From an uncultured Prevotella sp. (GTDB lineage Bacteria > Bacteroidota > Bacteroidia > Bacteroidales > Bacteroidaceae): a DNA stretch of 45,922 nt. Positions 18,905 through 28,124 of this stretch are shown here, in pieces. A program made the position numbers and the translations under genes. The notes beneath the pieces are model-generated. The model did not search any database. It was not told where the DNA came from and was given only the letters and a program-made list of their open reading frames with translations. How positions within the stretch are numbered: the stretch's first letter is position 1; each line of letters opens with the position of its first letter. The stretch spans positions 1 to 45,922 of the forward strand of contig CALZYS010000006.1 of NCBI GenBank assembly GCA_945830345.1. The letters run 5' to 3'.

Positions 18905-18936
18905 CAAACTTACAGAAAAATCCACAAACAACCAAA
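18905..18936 (-). promoter_or_regulatory. Promoter of the kinase-less regulator
   Basis: Minus-strand TTTG (plus 18933-18936), exactly 20 nt, then TAAGTTTG (plus 18905-18912), a full match to the Bacteroidota -33/-7 pattern. It implies a start point near 18898 and decides the gene start at 18863 or 18875. The remainder of the 321-nt gap 18864-19184 holds only the GH10 terminator. Confidence 0.78.
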
Positions 18937-19091
18937 TATTTTCTCGAAAAAAAATCATTTTACTTGATTTTTCTTCAATATTTACCTGTGTGCACGAACA
19001 CACATGTTACTACTTACATGGAATGTGCAGCCACTGGGGACGTAAGCATCTCGCCTGCGACTTGCCGAGAAAGCCCACTATCTGATATAGC

Positions 19092-19127
19092 AAAAAACCC
19101 GCGGTAGTCGGAATGACTTACCGCGGG
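19092..19127 (-). terminator. Intrinsic terminator of the xylan operon
   Basis: Read on the minus strand, CCCGCGGTAAGTC, a 5-nt loop and GACTACCGCGGG (one bulged base) are followed by six T (plus 19092-19097). This is a classic rho-independent terminator about 58 nt after the GH10 stop codon; it separates the xylan operon from the next regulator gene. Confidence 0.85.
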
Positions 19128-19184
19128 GTAATAACACCAAATAATTAGTAATTAAAAAAGCTACTTCACAGTAGTATTGCGTAT

Positions 19185-21590
19185 TTATTTAACCGTGGAT
19201 GAAACATTGTTCTTCTCGTAGAAAGCCTTGTAATCCTCACCTCCGTACTTCAGACCGAGGTCTTCACCGGCAATACCGTCGCAGAAGCCCTTGTATGACC
19301 ACTTGCGCAGATAGTCGGCATCGAAGAGGTTGGGCACCTCGCCGTTGAGCCAATACTCATGCTCGGAGGCATTGTCGGAGAGGCTCCATATAGTGATACC
19401 GCTCTGCTGTGCCTCGGGCACGTTGGCCTTGAACGACTCAACTATCATGCGATAGCAGTCGGCCTGTGCCTGATACTGTGCTGAGGAGGGAGAACCAGTG
19501 CCAAGGGCGATGTCAAGCTCGGTCACTCGTACGAGTTTGCCTGTAGCGGCCATTGTCTTGAACATGGCATCCACTTTCTCCTTCAGTGCTGCGATATTCT
19601 CGGCATTCTTCGTTGCGTCATCTGAGCAAGAGAGCGAGATGTGCATCTGAGTACCTATACCATCGACTATGGCTGAGCCGTTGTCGGCATCAATCTTTGC
19701 CACGAAGTCGCAGAGCTGCTGCAGTTTGCCAGGACTTGTCTCAAGGTTGTAGTCGTTGACGAAGAGCTTTGTCTCGGCTGGCAGATACTTACGGGCAAGC
19801 TGGAATGCCTTGACAGGATAGTCGGGCACATAATAACCCCAATACCAGTGGCCAGAGCCCCAGTTGAGGTTCAATCCGTCGGCCTCGGTCTCCTCGGGAG
19901 CAGCATCATAGTAGGTAGCATCGCCATCCTGCCATGTGCCTCCAAAGACTCCGTCATATCCACGAATGCCACCGCCGTCGCTGATAGGCTCATTGATAAC
20001 ATCATATCCGTAAGGTACTATTCCAAGTTCGGCAAGATGATCTGCCATTCCCTTAACCCATGACTCCATAGCTCCCTCAAGAGCCTCGCGCTTCTCGTCG
20101 GCAGACTTGAGCTTGAATGATATGGAAGTGGCACGTTTGGGAGCTGAAGCTGACTCATCGTATTCTATTACCTGAACATCGTCGATATAATATGTGACAC
20201 CAGGAATATATCCGAAGTCGAGATTAAACTGCCATTTGGCTGCACCTTCAACAAAGTCAGTACTGAAATTCTGCAATACGACACTTATGAATGTCCAACC
20301 TGTTGAGGTTTCGAAAGCTTCGGTCCAACTATCTTGCTTGCCTGTCCAGTTCATCCAAGGCCACTTGTTGCTTAATGCGTCGTTAAATGACACACGTCCT
20401 TTACCTGGTTGGTCAGACTTTACATAGAATGACAATTGCACTTTCTTGCCAGGCATTGTCGGCATCTCAGGACTTATAACTTGCAAATCCCATGCATTAG
20501 ACGCACTTTCATTTGCAACCATCTTGAGCACCTTGCCACCGTTAATTGCATCTGCAAGATCAACAGCCTCAATACCACCACTCTTATTCTGCAAAGTCCA
20601 TCCTTCAGTGCCATTCTCAAACGAACCATTATTGCAATAGTTTGTCGGGCCTTCCTTCTTCTTACCGAACTCGAAATCGTCAATCCAAAGGTTGGCACCG
20701 GCAACGCCACCAAACTGAATACCTACACGACCGATGTTCTCTGGATTACCATCATAGGTGAATTCGCCCTGACAGTGAGTCCAGTCGCTACCAGCGTTGA
20801 AACGATCCTTATAGAAACCACCCCAAGGCGATTCCGACTGCGAACCAAGGAACTGCATCTCAAGGTTGCAATCACTCTTGGCATAGAAAGAATAGGCGTA
20901 GGTTACGCCTTCCTCAAGTCCATTTACTCCCCAGAAGAGCTGAGCATCCCACATATTAGTAGGTTTGCCTGTAGTGATATGCAGACACTTGTCGCTATTA
21001 TGTCCTGGAGAAGAAACCTCATAAGTGTAGTCGCACCAAAAGCCCTGATAACCGCTTGCTGTACCATCCTCAAAGTCGGAGTTGGTGACGATGTTCTCTA
21101 TCTCACCATCACTTACTACCACCATCTCTGGAGCCACGAGCGACTTGAGATAGTTCTGCTGCTGTTGGGTATGCCAGAAGAAATTGTGTCCATACAACTT
21201 CATGTTGGCAGACTTTAAATTCTCCACAAGGGCATCAACATTGCCGAAATTCAAAGAACCGTTGGCTGCCACAATGGCATCATGCTTCATTGCATTGCCT
21301 GCGGTGAACATCTGGAAATTGGCGTTGGCAAGGTCGCCTTCACCATTCTCGTTGGCAACATACATCGGGGCACCCATACCAATACCAACAACGGTGTTGG
21401 GCATATACTGGGCAGTGTAGGTCTTGATGTCTTCATAGTTGGCAAGCACCTCCTTCACCTCAAGCGGAAGCTCGGCGGCGGTCACGTTGCTCTGGTCGGC
21501 CCCCCTGCCCCACTGCATTATCTGGTCGTCGCATCCGGCGAGCAGCATCACTGATGCCACTGCCGGAATTATCGTTTTATATAATCTCAT
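19185..21590 (-). CDS. Surface GH10 endo-1,4-beta-xylanase split by two CBM4/9-like modules
   Basis: Endo-xylanase acting at the cell surface on the xylan backbone. The 801-residue lipoprotein has lipobox LAGC (Cys20). The GH10 barrel begins at about 40-160 (GIGMGAP, NANFQMFTAGNAMKHD, KLYGHNFFWHTQQ). It is then interrupted by two carbohydrate-binding modules of the CBM4/9/22 jelly-roll type (about 166-310, NIVTNSDFEDG and onward; about 318-477, NNGSFENGTEGW and onward, each ending in a DD.(E/Q) strand). The barrel resumes at about 495-790 with acid/base Glu534 (VINEPI) and nucleophile Glu691 (VTELDI), followed by TIWSLSDNASE. Such inserted-CBM GH10 enzymes are known from xylan loci of gut and rumen Bacteroidota. 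Last gene of the operon, 30 nt after the binding-protein gene and followed by a strong terminator. Confidence 0.95.
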   Translation of the reverse strand: MRLYKTIIPAVASVMLLAGCDDQIMQWGRGADQSNVTAAELPLEVKEVLANYEDIKTYTAQYMPNTVVGIGMGAPMYVANENGEGDLANANFQMFTAGNAMKHDAIVAANGSLNFGNVDALVENLKSANMKLYGHNFFWHTQQQQNYLKSLVAPEMVVVSDGEIENIVTNSDFEDGTASGYQGFWCDYTYEVSSPGHNSDKCLHITTGKPTNMWDAQLFWGVNGLEEGVTYAYSFYAKSDCNLEMQFLGSQSESPWGGFYKDRFNAGSDWTHCQGEFTYDGNPENIGRVGIQFGGVAGANLWIDDFEFGKKKEGPTNYCNNGSFENGTEGWTLQNKSGGIEAVDLADAINGGKVLKMVANESASNAWDLQVISPEMPTMPGKKVQLSFYVKSDQPGKGRVSFNDALSNKWPWMNWTGKQDSWTEAFETSTGWTFISVVLQNFSTDFVEGAAKWQFNLDFGYIPGVTYYIDDVQVIEYDESASAPKRATSISFKLKSADEKREALEGAMESWVKGMADHLAELGIVPYGYDVINEPISDGGGIRGYDGVFGGTWQDGDATYYDAAPEETEADGLNLNWGSGHWYWGYYVPDYPVKAFQLARKYLPAETKLFVNDYNLETSPGKLQQLCDFVAKIDADNGSAIVDGIGTQMHISLSCSDDATKNAENIAALKEKVDAMFKTMAATGKLVRVTELDIALGTGSPSSAQYQAQADCYRMIVESFKANVPEAQQSGITIWSLSDNASEHEYWLNGEVPNLFDADYLRKWSYKGFCDGIAGEDLGLKYGGEDYKAFYEKNNVSSTVK

Positions 21591-21620
21591 AATATAAACT
21601 CTTAATTATAAATTCATAAT

Positions 21621-22982
21621 TTAATAGTCAGACACTGTGACTGCCGTAATCGGAACAATGCGGAAATTGTCGAAATAGATCTTCTGAGAGAAATCGGTAG
21701 CTGGATAAACGATTTTCTCACTGAACTCAAGATCCGGGTTTACGAACAAGATACCGAAGTTGCGATAACTACCAGCATTGCGGTCGTCAATCACGTTCTG
21801 GAATGTCCATGCAGTCTCCTTGTCGGTATAGTTTCCGAACGAAGAAAGTGGAATTGTAATGGTCTGCCAGCGTTCACCGGTAGTGAATGGCTTGTGCTCG
21901 CCTGTCTCGCGGTCAAGCCATGGCACCCAAGCATAAGCCTGATTGATGTAATCCTTGCTTGGCTTTGTGCAGGCAGAACCATATCCGTAGTTGGACAGGT
22001 TATTCTGAATGGTGATTTCGAGCTGTCCACTGAGGTCCCATGGTTCGGGACAATAAACATCAAACTGCAATGCTACAGAATCAGCGGGAGTGCTACCGGG
22101 AATATATGACGTCATACGATTCCAATCGTCATTGGCATTGTCATTACCGGCAGTCCAGAATCCCTTGGCATTTGCACCAGCCTTAAGAGGACCTTCGGCG
22201 AGGAGACTCTCAGGAAGAATCTGCACAACCTTTCCACGACCTGTGTTCAACGGGTCATCAACAAGGTCGTCAGAAGAGAAGGTTGCACTCCAGCCGCCCA
22301 TCTCGCCTGTTCCGTCGAAATTGATGACAAAACACTTGTTGTTGTTGAAGAAGTCGGGAGTGATGGCTGTACCATTAGCACCCTCGCTAACTATAGCACC
22401 AGCCTCGGTGACACCAGAGGGCATAGTGAATGAGAACCACTTGCCATCCTCGTCAGACACAATTCCGTCGGTTACCTCAACATCGCCAGGCAATGTAACC
22501 TTGGTTGTCTCCTGAAGATTAAGTCCAAACACGGTGACTGTCTCACCAGGCATAGGCAAGGTGTTATCAACACTCGTGATGGCAGGAGCGGCAGCACGTA
22601 TGGTAAACGGATAGCTGAGCTGGGTGTTGTCCTTGACGAGAAGGATAGTGTTGCGCACGCTCTCGTCGGCCTTGTCAACAGGTGTTTCCTTGTTGAGTGT
22701 CACCCAAATATTATTGTCGGTCATGAGGGCGTTGTTGAAGTATGTGTCATAACCGTTCACATAGATATTCTTGAGACCGGTGAAACCCGAACCCTCAATG
22801 CGAAGCAACTGACCAAGACGACCAAACTCCACTGGACGGTCATACACCTCATCCTTGGCGTTGACATCCTCAAGATATATCTGGCTGATGGTCATCGTTG
22901 CCGACTGGGAGTTGTCGTCGTCGCTGCACGCCGTGAACAGCGGAGCGACTACAGCAATCAGCATATATATGTATTTCTTCAT
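21621..22982 (-). CDS. IPT/TIG-domain surface xylan-binding lipoprotein (XusE-like)
   Basis: Cell-surface glycan-binding protein that holds xylan for the neighbouring GH10 and SusC/D. Started at ATG 22982 it has 453 residues, with lipobox FTAC then SDDDN, a strong Bacteroidota surface-export signal. Two or three IPT/TIG-like Ig folds follow (RLGQLLRIEGSGFTGLKNIY; AAPAITSVDNTLPMPGETVTVFG) to about 215. A C-terminal beta-rich domain of about 235 residues (W-rich: GGWSATF, AKGFWTAG, YAWVPWLDRETGEH, YFDNFRI) is the likely ligand-binding part. A longer in-frame start at 23015 (MKNEENKKIKVMKKY) exists, but these residues come from the linker repeat and spoil the signal peptide. Order susC-susD-this gene-GH10 matches known Prevotella/Bacteroides xylan loci. 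Confidence 0.85.
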   Translation of the reverse strand: MKKYIYMLIAVVAPLFTACSDDDNSQSATMTISQIYLEDVNAKDEVYDRPVEFGRLGQLLRIEGSGFTGLKNIYVNGYDTYFNNALMTDNNIWVTLNKETPVDKADESVRNTILLVKDNTQLSYPFTIRAAAPAITSVDNTLPMPGETVTVFGLNLQETTKVTLPGDVEVTDGIVSDEDGKWFSFTMPSGVTEAGAIVSEGANGTAITPDFFNNNKCFVINFDGTGEMGGWSATFSSDDLVDDPLNTGRGKVVQILPESLLAEGPLKAGANAKGFWTAGNDNANDDWNRMTSYIPGSTPADSVALQFDVYCPEPWDLSGQLEITIQNNLSNYGYGSACTKPSKDYINQAYAWVPWLDRETGEHKPFTTGERWQTITIPLSSFGNYTDKETAWTFQNVIDDRNAGSYRNFGILFVNPDLEFSEKIVYPATDFSQKIYFDNFRIVPITAVTVSDY

Positions 22983-23004
22983 AACTTTAATCTTTTTATT
23001 TTCT

Positions 23005-23030
23005 TCATTCTTCATTATTCACTCTTCATT
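23005..23030 (-). repeat. 26-nt intergenic linker, copy A
   Basis: Begins (minus strand) at the last base of the susD stop codon and reads AATGAAGAGTGA... then AATGAAGAATGA. It is 25/26 identical to the element at 24786-24811, which sits at the same place relative to the susC stop. It holds tiny start-stop frames such as ATG AAG AGT GAA TAA. Confidence 0.7.
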
Positions 23031-24766
23031 TAAAAGAGTTCCTCCACTGTGACTTCACGCTCGCCAAACTCAAAACTCTTGGTAGTGATGTTGCCATCAG
23101 AATCAGGCTTGAGATAGGGGTTCTTTGACTGGTCAGTATCTGCCATTGGCAAGGTGAGTTTCTCGGCGGTAGCTGGAGAAACACCCGAACCTGGAGCTAC
23201 ATAGGTATCACTCAACTTATATGAATTGGTGGAAGCCTCATAATAGCTGGCATTGCGGTTCTGGTTGTTCACATAGTTGACAACTTCCTGCTGCTTGTAG
23301 TAGCCGCGGCGTACAAGCTGATACCAATAGAGACCCTCGAAGGCAAACTCCACACGGTTCTCGTGACGGATGTCCTCATAGGTGAGCTTCGATTTCTCGG
23401 GCACTCCTGCGCGGCGGCGAAGCATATTGAAATACTTCAGTACGTCGGCATCCGAAGTGCTCTCGCCATTGCCAAGCACTGCCTCGGCATAGTTGAGATA
23501 AACCTCGGCAAGTCGGAGCATATAGGTGTTGATACCAGAGTTGTTGACAGTTGAGAATCCATTCACCTTCTTTGTGCCAATCACATATTTCTTGATATTG
23601 GCACCCTGGCTTCCGGCACTCTCAGTAACTCCATACACATAGGGATTATTGGCATCAACACTGAGTTCGGGATATTCCTCACCGTATGAAGCGACAGAGT
23701 GGTGACGACGAACGGCATCATCGATGGTTCTTCCAAGTGTGGCATCCACATACTCCTTAAACTCCTGCCATAGATCCCAAGAGCAATAGGTGGCTCCACC
23801 CCATGCGTTGGTATCTGCCACGGTAGTGCTCCATGCAAGGAATCGGGTCATGCTCTGACCTGCTCCGCCCACGCCGTCGCCAGGAAGGAACTGCAACTGG
23901 AAGAGCACCTCGGAGTTGTTATTGATGGTCTTGGCTCCCCACAATGTAGCATAGTCATCCACAAGCTTAGCCGAGCTTTCGTCAATCACCTTCTTGGCAG
24001 CCTTCTTCGCAAGGTCGAGATAATACTCGTTGCGAGTGCCACGGTTGAAGTCGGTAGCCGCATTTGTTCCGTCATACTGTCCTGAAGTAGTAAGACCAGC
24101 CATCGAAAGATACATACGGCTAAGCATACCATAGGCGGAATACTTGTTCACACGTCCTTCCTCGGCAGATGCTGCGGGAAGATACTTGGCAGCATACTCC
24201 AAATCACGGATGGCAAACTCGATGACATCAGTGCGGGGCTGTGCGGGAACCACGTAGTTGTTTACGAGGTCGGAGGTGTTCTCATACAGAACGGCGCATC
24301 CCCATAGTGTTCCGATATACCAGTAGGCAGTGCCTCGCATAAAGCGTGCCTCGGCGATTGCCTTCTGCTTCATCGCCTCGGTCACGTCGGCAGTTGAGTA
24401 GTTCTTGATGTTATTGATGGTGTTGTTAGCCTGCGACACCACCGAGTAGAGTGCTCCCCATGCCTGAGTAAGTCCCTGCGACAACTCGCTGTCGGTGAAG
24501 TTGGTATAGGGGTAGATATAGTCAGAATACTGCGCCGTGATGTTGTTGGCACGTCCGTCGCCCATACCATAGTAGAACTTGTCGTTGAAGTCATACCACA
24601 CATAATTATATAATGGTGATGTGGCGGCAAGTAGCGAGGCTTCGGAGTCATAGAATGTCTCCGGGCTCAGCTGGTATGAGTTTTCCTGGTCGAGGAAGTC
24701 GCTGACACAACTTGTGAGTGTCATCCCTCCAGCCAGTGCGATTGTATATAATAATGCTTTTTTCAT
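23030..24766 (-). CDS. SusD/RagB-family lipoprotein of the xylan locus
   Basis: SusD partner for the adjacent, interrupted SusC. The 578-residue product has lipobox LTSC (signal about 1-20) and standard SusD features: SPETFYDSEASLLAATSPLY near the N-terminus, AIAEARFMRGTAYWYIGTLW near 135-155, VIEFAIRDLEYAAKYLP near 190, MLRLAEVYLNYAEAVLG near 420 and FNMLRRRAG near 445, then IRHENRVEFAFEGLYWYQLV. It follows susC by 44 nt and precedes the binding-protein gene by 47 nt; both gaps contain the same 26-nt linker repeat. The gene itself is intact, so loss of the SusC frame is either recent or tolerated. It corresponds in position to XusB/XusD-type proteins of xylan loci. Confidence 0.93.
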   Translation of the reverse strand: MKKALLYTIALAGGMTLTSCVSDFLDQENSYQLSPETFYDSEASLLAATSPLYNYVWYDFNDKFYYGMGDGRANNITAQYSDYIYPYTNFTDSELSQGLTQAWGALYSVVSQANNTINNIKNYSTADVTEAMKQKAIAEARFMRGTAYWYIGTLWGCAVLYENTSDLVNNYVVPAQPRTDVIEFAIRDLEYAAKYLPAASAEEGRVNKYSAYGMLSRMYLSMAGLTTSGQYDGTNAATDFNRGTRNEYYLDLAKKAAKKVIDESSAKLVDDYATLWGAKTINNNSEVLFQLQFLPGDGVGGAGQSMTRFLAWSTTVADTNAWGGATYCSWDLWQEFKEYVDATLGRTIDDAVRRHHSVASYGEEYPELSVDANNPYVYGVTESAGSQGANIKKYVIGTKKVNGFSTVNNSGINTYMLRLAEVYLNYAEAVLGNGESTSDADVLKYFNMLRRRAGVPEKSKLTYEDIRHENRVEFAFEGLYWYQLVRRGYYKQQEVVNYVNNQNRNASYYEASTNSYKLSDTYVAPGSGVSPATAEKLTLPMADTDQSKNPYLKPDSDGNITTKSFEFGEREVTVEELF

Positions 24767-24785
24767 ATTTTATTAATTGACATTG

Positions 24786-24811
24786 TCATTCTTCATTAAT
24801 CACTCTTCATT
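24786..24811 (-). repeat. 26-nt intergenic linker, copy B
   Basis: Same element as at 23005-23030, with one mismatch, again starting at the last base of the upstream stop codon (TAA of susC at 24811-24813). On the minus strand TAA is followed immediately by ATG AAG AGT GAT TAA. Confidence 0.7.
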
Positions 24812-27800
24812 TAGAACGTGACATTAAGTCCAAATGTATAGATTCTCGGTGAGGGATAACGACCGTAGTCGATACCGTTCATGAGGGTGTTGCCCCAGAG
24901 GCTACCCACTTCAGGGTCATATCCCTTGTACTTTGTCCATGTATGCAGGTTCTGCAGGTTGCAGTATATCTTTAGGTTCTCGATATACAGTTTCTTCATC
25001 CAAGCCTTGGGGAAGGTGTATGAGAACGAGATGTTCTGCAAACGGATATATGAACCATCCTCGATGTAAGCGTCGCTCACACGGTCGTTGCGGTTCTTGC
25101 CGCTGGATGTGTAGAGACGTGGCTGAGTGGACGCAGTGTTCACTACATGATAGTTGCGGTAGTCATCCGGACCGTTGGGATCGATTTTCTCCACACGTGC
25201 ATAGTCGAGCACCGAGGTGAGCAGGTTGCTGGTAGAACCGCTTACTTCAAGTGAGCGGCGACCGTAGTTGAGCAACTTGTTGCCGTAAGAACCACTGAAC
25301 TGGATAGTCAAGTCAAATCCCTTATAAGAGAAGGTATTGCCGAATCCCCATGTGAACTTAGGTTCGGGATTGCCGATGAATGTCTGGTCGTCATTGTTGA
25401 TAATTCCGTCATCATTAAGGTCGGCGAAGATATAGTCGCCAAGCCATGTCTCGTTCTGACCTATTGAACTGCCTTCGGGCAAAGCCACTTGCTTCACGTT
25501 GCCGTCGGCATCCTTATAATAGAAGTCTTCGGGCTTGTCGAATCGTCCGATAACCTTATATCCCCAGAACTGTCCAATAGGCTGTCCAACGACTGTGTTG
25601 GTGACTGTGGCAGTCTCCGAACCGATCTGCAATGTCTGCGGCAGTGTTCCTGTCTCGGTATCAAGTGAAAGCACCTTGTTGCGGTTGATTGACATCACGG
25701 CATTCGAACGCCACTGGAATCCCTTGTAGTCGATGTTCACGGTGTTAAGTGTGAACTCAAAACCGGTGTTGCGCAGCGAACCGACGTTACCCCAAGGATT
25801 GCTTGCAGTGCCATAACCGGAACCAGCACCCGAACCGAGGAAGGCGGGAAGGTCGAGCTTGAGGAGCAAGTCCTTGGTCTTCTTGTAGTACCAGTCGGCG
25901 ATGAACTCGACACGTCCGTTGAGAACGGTGAAGTCGATACCTATGTTGGTGGAGTAAGTTGTCTCCCACTTAAGGTCGGGATTGGCATTGTTGGCATTAA
26001 GCACACCCACTCCCCATGAGGTAGTATAGTTGGCAAGCATGGCTGTATATGCCCAATCCTCCACATTCTGGTTACCTGTGGCACCCCATCCGAAACGCAG
26101 CTTGAGGTTGTCAATCCACTTGATGTCCTTCATGAACGACTCGTTGCTCACACGCCAAGCGAGGGCTGCAGAGGGGAACCAGCCCCAGCGGTTGTTCTTG
26201 GCAAACTTCGAACTACCGTCGCGACGAATGGTTGCCGTAAGCATATAGCGGTCGTCGTAGTTGTAGAACGCACGTCCGAAGTAAGAGAATATAGAGTTGG
26301 CATTCTGATAACCAGTTGTACGGCTGTCATCATAGTTACCTGCCGAAATATCGGTAGCACTATTGGAGAGATAGCCAGTTGTTGATGACACCTGTGTCTC
26401 CCAATGGTTGTGGCTCATTTCCTGACCAAGCATCACATTGATATTGTGCTTGCCGAAGGTCTCGTTGTAGGTGAGAATATTACGCCATGACCAGTACTTG
26501 GTATTTGTCTTCGTCTAACGTCCGGAACGGATATCATTGGTCTTCACACCAAACTTATAGTCGGGCTGATAATAATAGTAGTTGTTGAAGTTGTAGTCAG
26601 CCGAGAGTTCTGTCTTAAAGGTAAGGCCCTTAAATAGCTGTGCCTCAAGATAGGTGTTGATGCGGAAGTTGGTCTTCTTGTTGTGATTGTCGGTAATCTC
26701 AGCAAGAGCCACTGGGTTCTCAGGCATCCACTGGTCGTCAGGACCGTCGTAACCGCCATTCGGGTTGCGCACTGCCACAGAAGGCTGCGAGGTGAGAGCC
26801 GTCATAATAATATTATATGTAGAGGATGTCTTCTGCTTACTGTCGGCAAGCGAGAAGTTGATACCGCCCTTCAGCCACTTCTTGATGTTGGCGTCGATGT
26901 TGCCACGCAAAGAAAGACGACGGAACATTGAACCGATGGCAATACCATCCTGGTCGAGATAACCGGCAGAGAGTGCGTATGTCACATCCTTGTTACCTCC
27001 TGCAATAGAGATATTATGGCTGGTCATGAGAGCCTTGCGATAGAGTTCATCCTGCCAGTCGGTACCATTTCCCATAAGGTCGCCACGAATCCAAGTGCTC
27101 GAAGCGGGTTTGATACCTGCATCGGTAATATCCTTGTAGTGCTGTGCATACTGCTGGAGGTTCATCACATCAAGTTTGCCTGGCATGGTCTGCCATCCCA
27201 CATAACCATCGTAGGTGATGGAAGCATCGCCCGACTGTCCGCGCTTGGTGGTGATCATGATGACACCATTAGAAGCGCGCGAACCATAGATGGCTGTTGC
27301 GGAAGCGTCCTTCAATACGTCCATCGACACGATGTCGCTCGGGTTGATGGAAGCGAGAGGGTTGGAGTTGCCGTCGTCAGAACCAGACGAGTCGATGATC
27401 ACACCGTCGATGACGAAGATAGGCTGTGATGTGGCGTTGAGCGAGTTGGTACCGCGGATACGGATGGTGGAGCTACCGCCTGGAGTACCAGTGTTGGCCT
27501 GAATCTGCACACCGGCTGCACGACCCTGAAGCACTTGGTCAACACTCGTGGGCACTGATTTCTCAATCGCCTTGGAATTGACGGAGACCACAGAACCGGT
27601 AAGGTCGCTACGCTTCATCTTACCATAACCCACCACAACAACCTCCTCAAGAAGTTTGTCGTCTTCACTTAGGGTGACGTTGATGGTGGCTTGTTTTCCC
27701 ACCTTCACTTCCTTGGTGGTCATACCAAGATAGGTGAAGGAGAGCACATCTCCTGGTTTAACCTTGATGGTGTAATTACCATCCATGTCGGTCACGACAC

Positions 27801-27963
27801 CTGTCGATGACCCTTTCACTTTCACAGTGGCTCCAATAACAGGACCGTCACTGCTTGTGACCGTACCTTTTACGGTATTCGTCTGCGCCTGTGCCGTCAG
27901 TGGTGACAAGCACAGGAGCATCAGAACAATTACGGTCGAATACACTTTCTTAGTGAATTCCAT
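24811..27963 (-). pseudogene. SusC/RagA TonB-dependent transporter interrupted by one amber codon
   Basis: Outer-membrane xylo-oligosaccharide importer by family and position, but with an in-frame TAG at 26515-26517. From ATG 27963 there are 482 codons, the TAG, then 567 more in the same frame to TAA, giving about 1050 residues, the normal SusC length. Before the stop: signal peptide (MEFTKKVYSTVIVLML...AQAQ), carboxypeptidase-regulatory-like domain, EEVVVVGYGKMKR, plug motifs and early barrel. After it the barrel resumes without gap (TKTNTKYWSWRNILTYNETF) and ends in TFGLNVTF. No frameshift or deletion is seen; CAG to TAG (Gln) is one plausible change. A truncated product would lack most of the barrel. 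An apparent start at 28035 lies upstream of the predicted transcript start and is rejected. Sequencing or assembly error is possible. Confidence 0.85.
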
Positions 27964-28032
27964 GTTTCTTTGGTTTTTATTAATACTTAGTTGATTTTGG
28001 TCGTTATGACTTATTTTGGCCTTTTGCCGCTG

Positions 28033-28077
28033 CAAAGGTACAAATAATTAATAAATGTTGCATTAATATTTGTTGCA
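28033..28077 (-). promoter_or_regulatory. Promoter of the xylan susC operon with tandem 15-nt repeats
   Basis: Minus-strand -7 box TACCTTTG (plus 28033-28040), no TTTG at the -33 position. Just upstream lie two abutting direct repeats, TGCAACAAATATTAA (plus 28063-28077) and TGCAACATTTATTAA (plus 28048-28062), 13 of 15 identical, whose junction falls on the -33 position. This suggests activation by a bound regulator, probably the hybrid regulator encoded upstream. Predicted start near 28026 gives a 5' leader of about 60 nt. Confidence 0.62.
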
Positions 28078-28092
28078 GACACGTCATTTTTC

Positions 28093-28118
28093 GTATCATA
28101 CAACAAAGAATATGATAC
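28093..28118. promoter_or_regulatory. 8-bp inverted repeat upstream of the xylan susC promoter
   Basis: Perfect arms GTATCATA and TATGATAC flank a 10-nt spacer. It lies 6 nt after the GH67 stop and roughly 70-90 bp upstream of the predicted susC start point. No T-run follows on either strand, so an operator is at least as likely as a terminator. Confidence 0.45.
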
Positions 28119-28124
28119 AAATGC

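Noticed and set aside
26515..26517. TAG read as a sense codon (recoded genetic code)
   Set aside because: The GH67 gene in the same locus uses TAG as its true stop at 28125-28127, and no other long gene here has an in-frame TAG, so general reassignment is not supported.
24811..28035. Two separate genes (a short plug protein and a barrel protein) instead of one broken susC
   Set aside because: Both parts are in one frame with no missing sequence across the TAG, and the second part would begin within the barrel at an internal GTG without a signal peptide.
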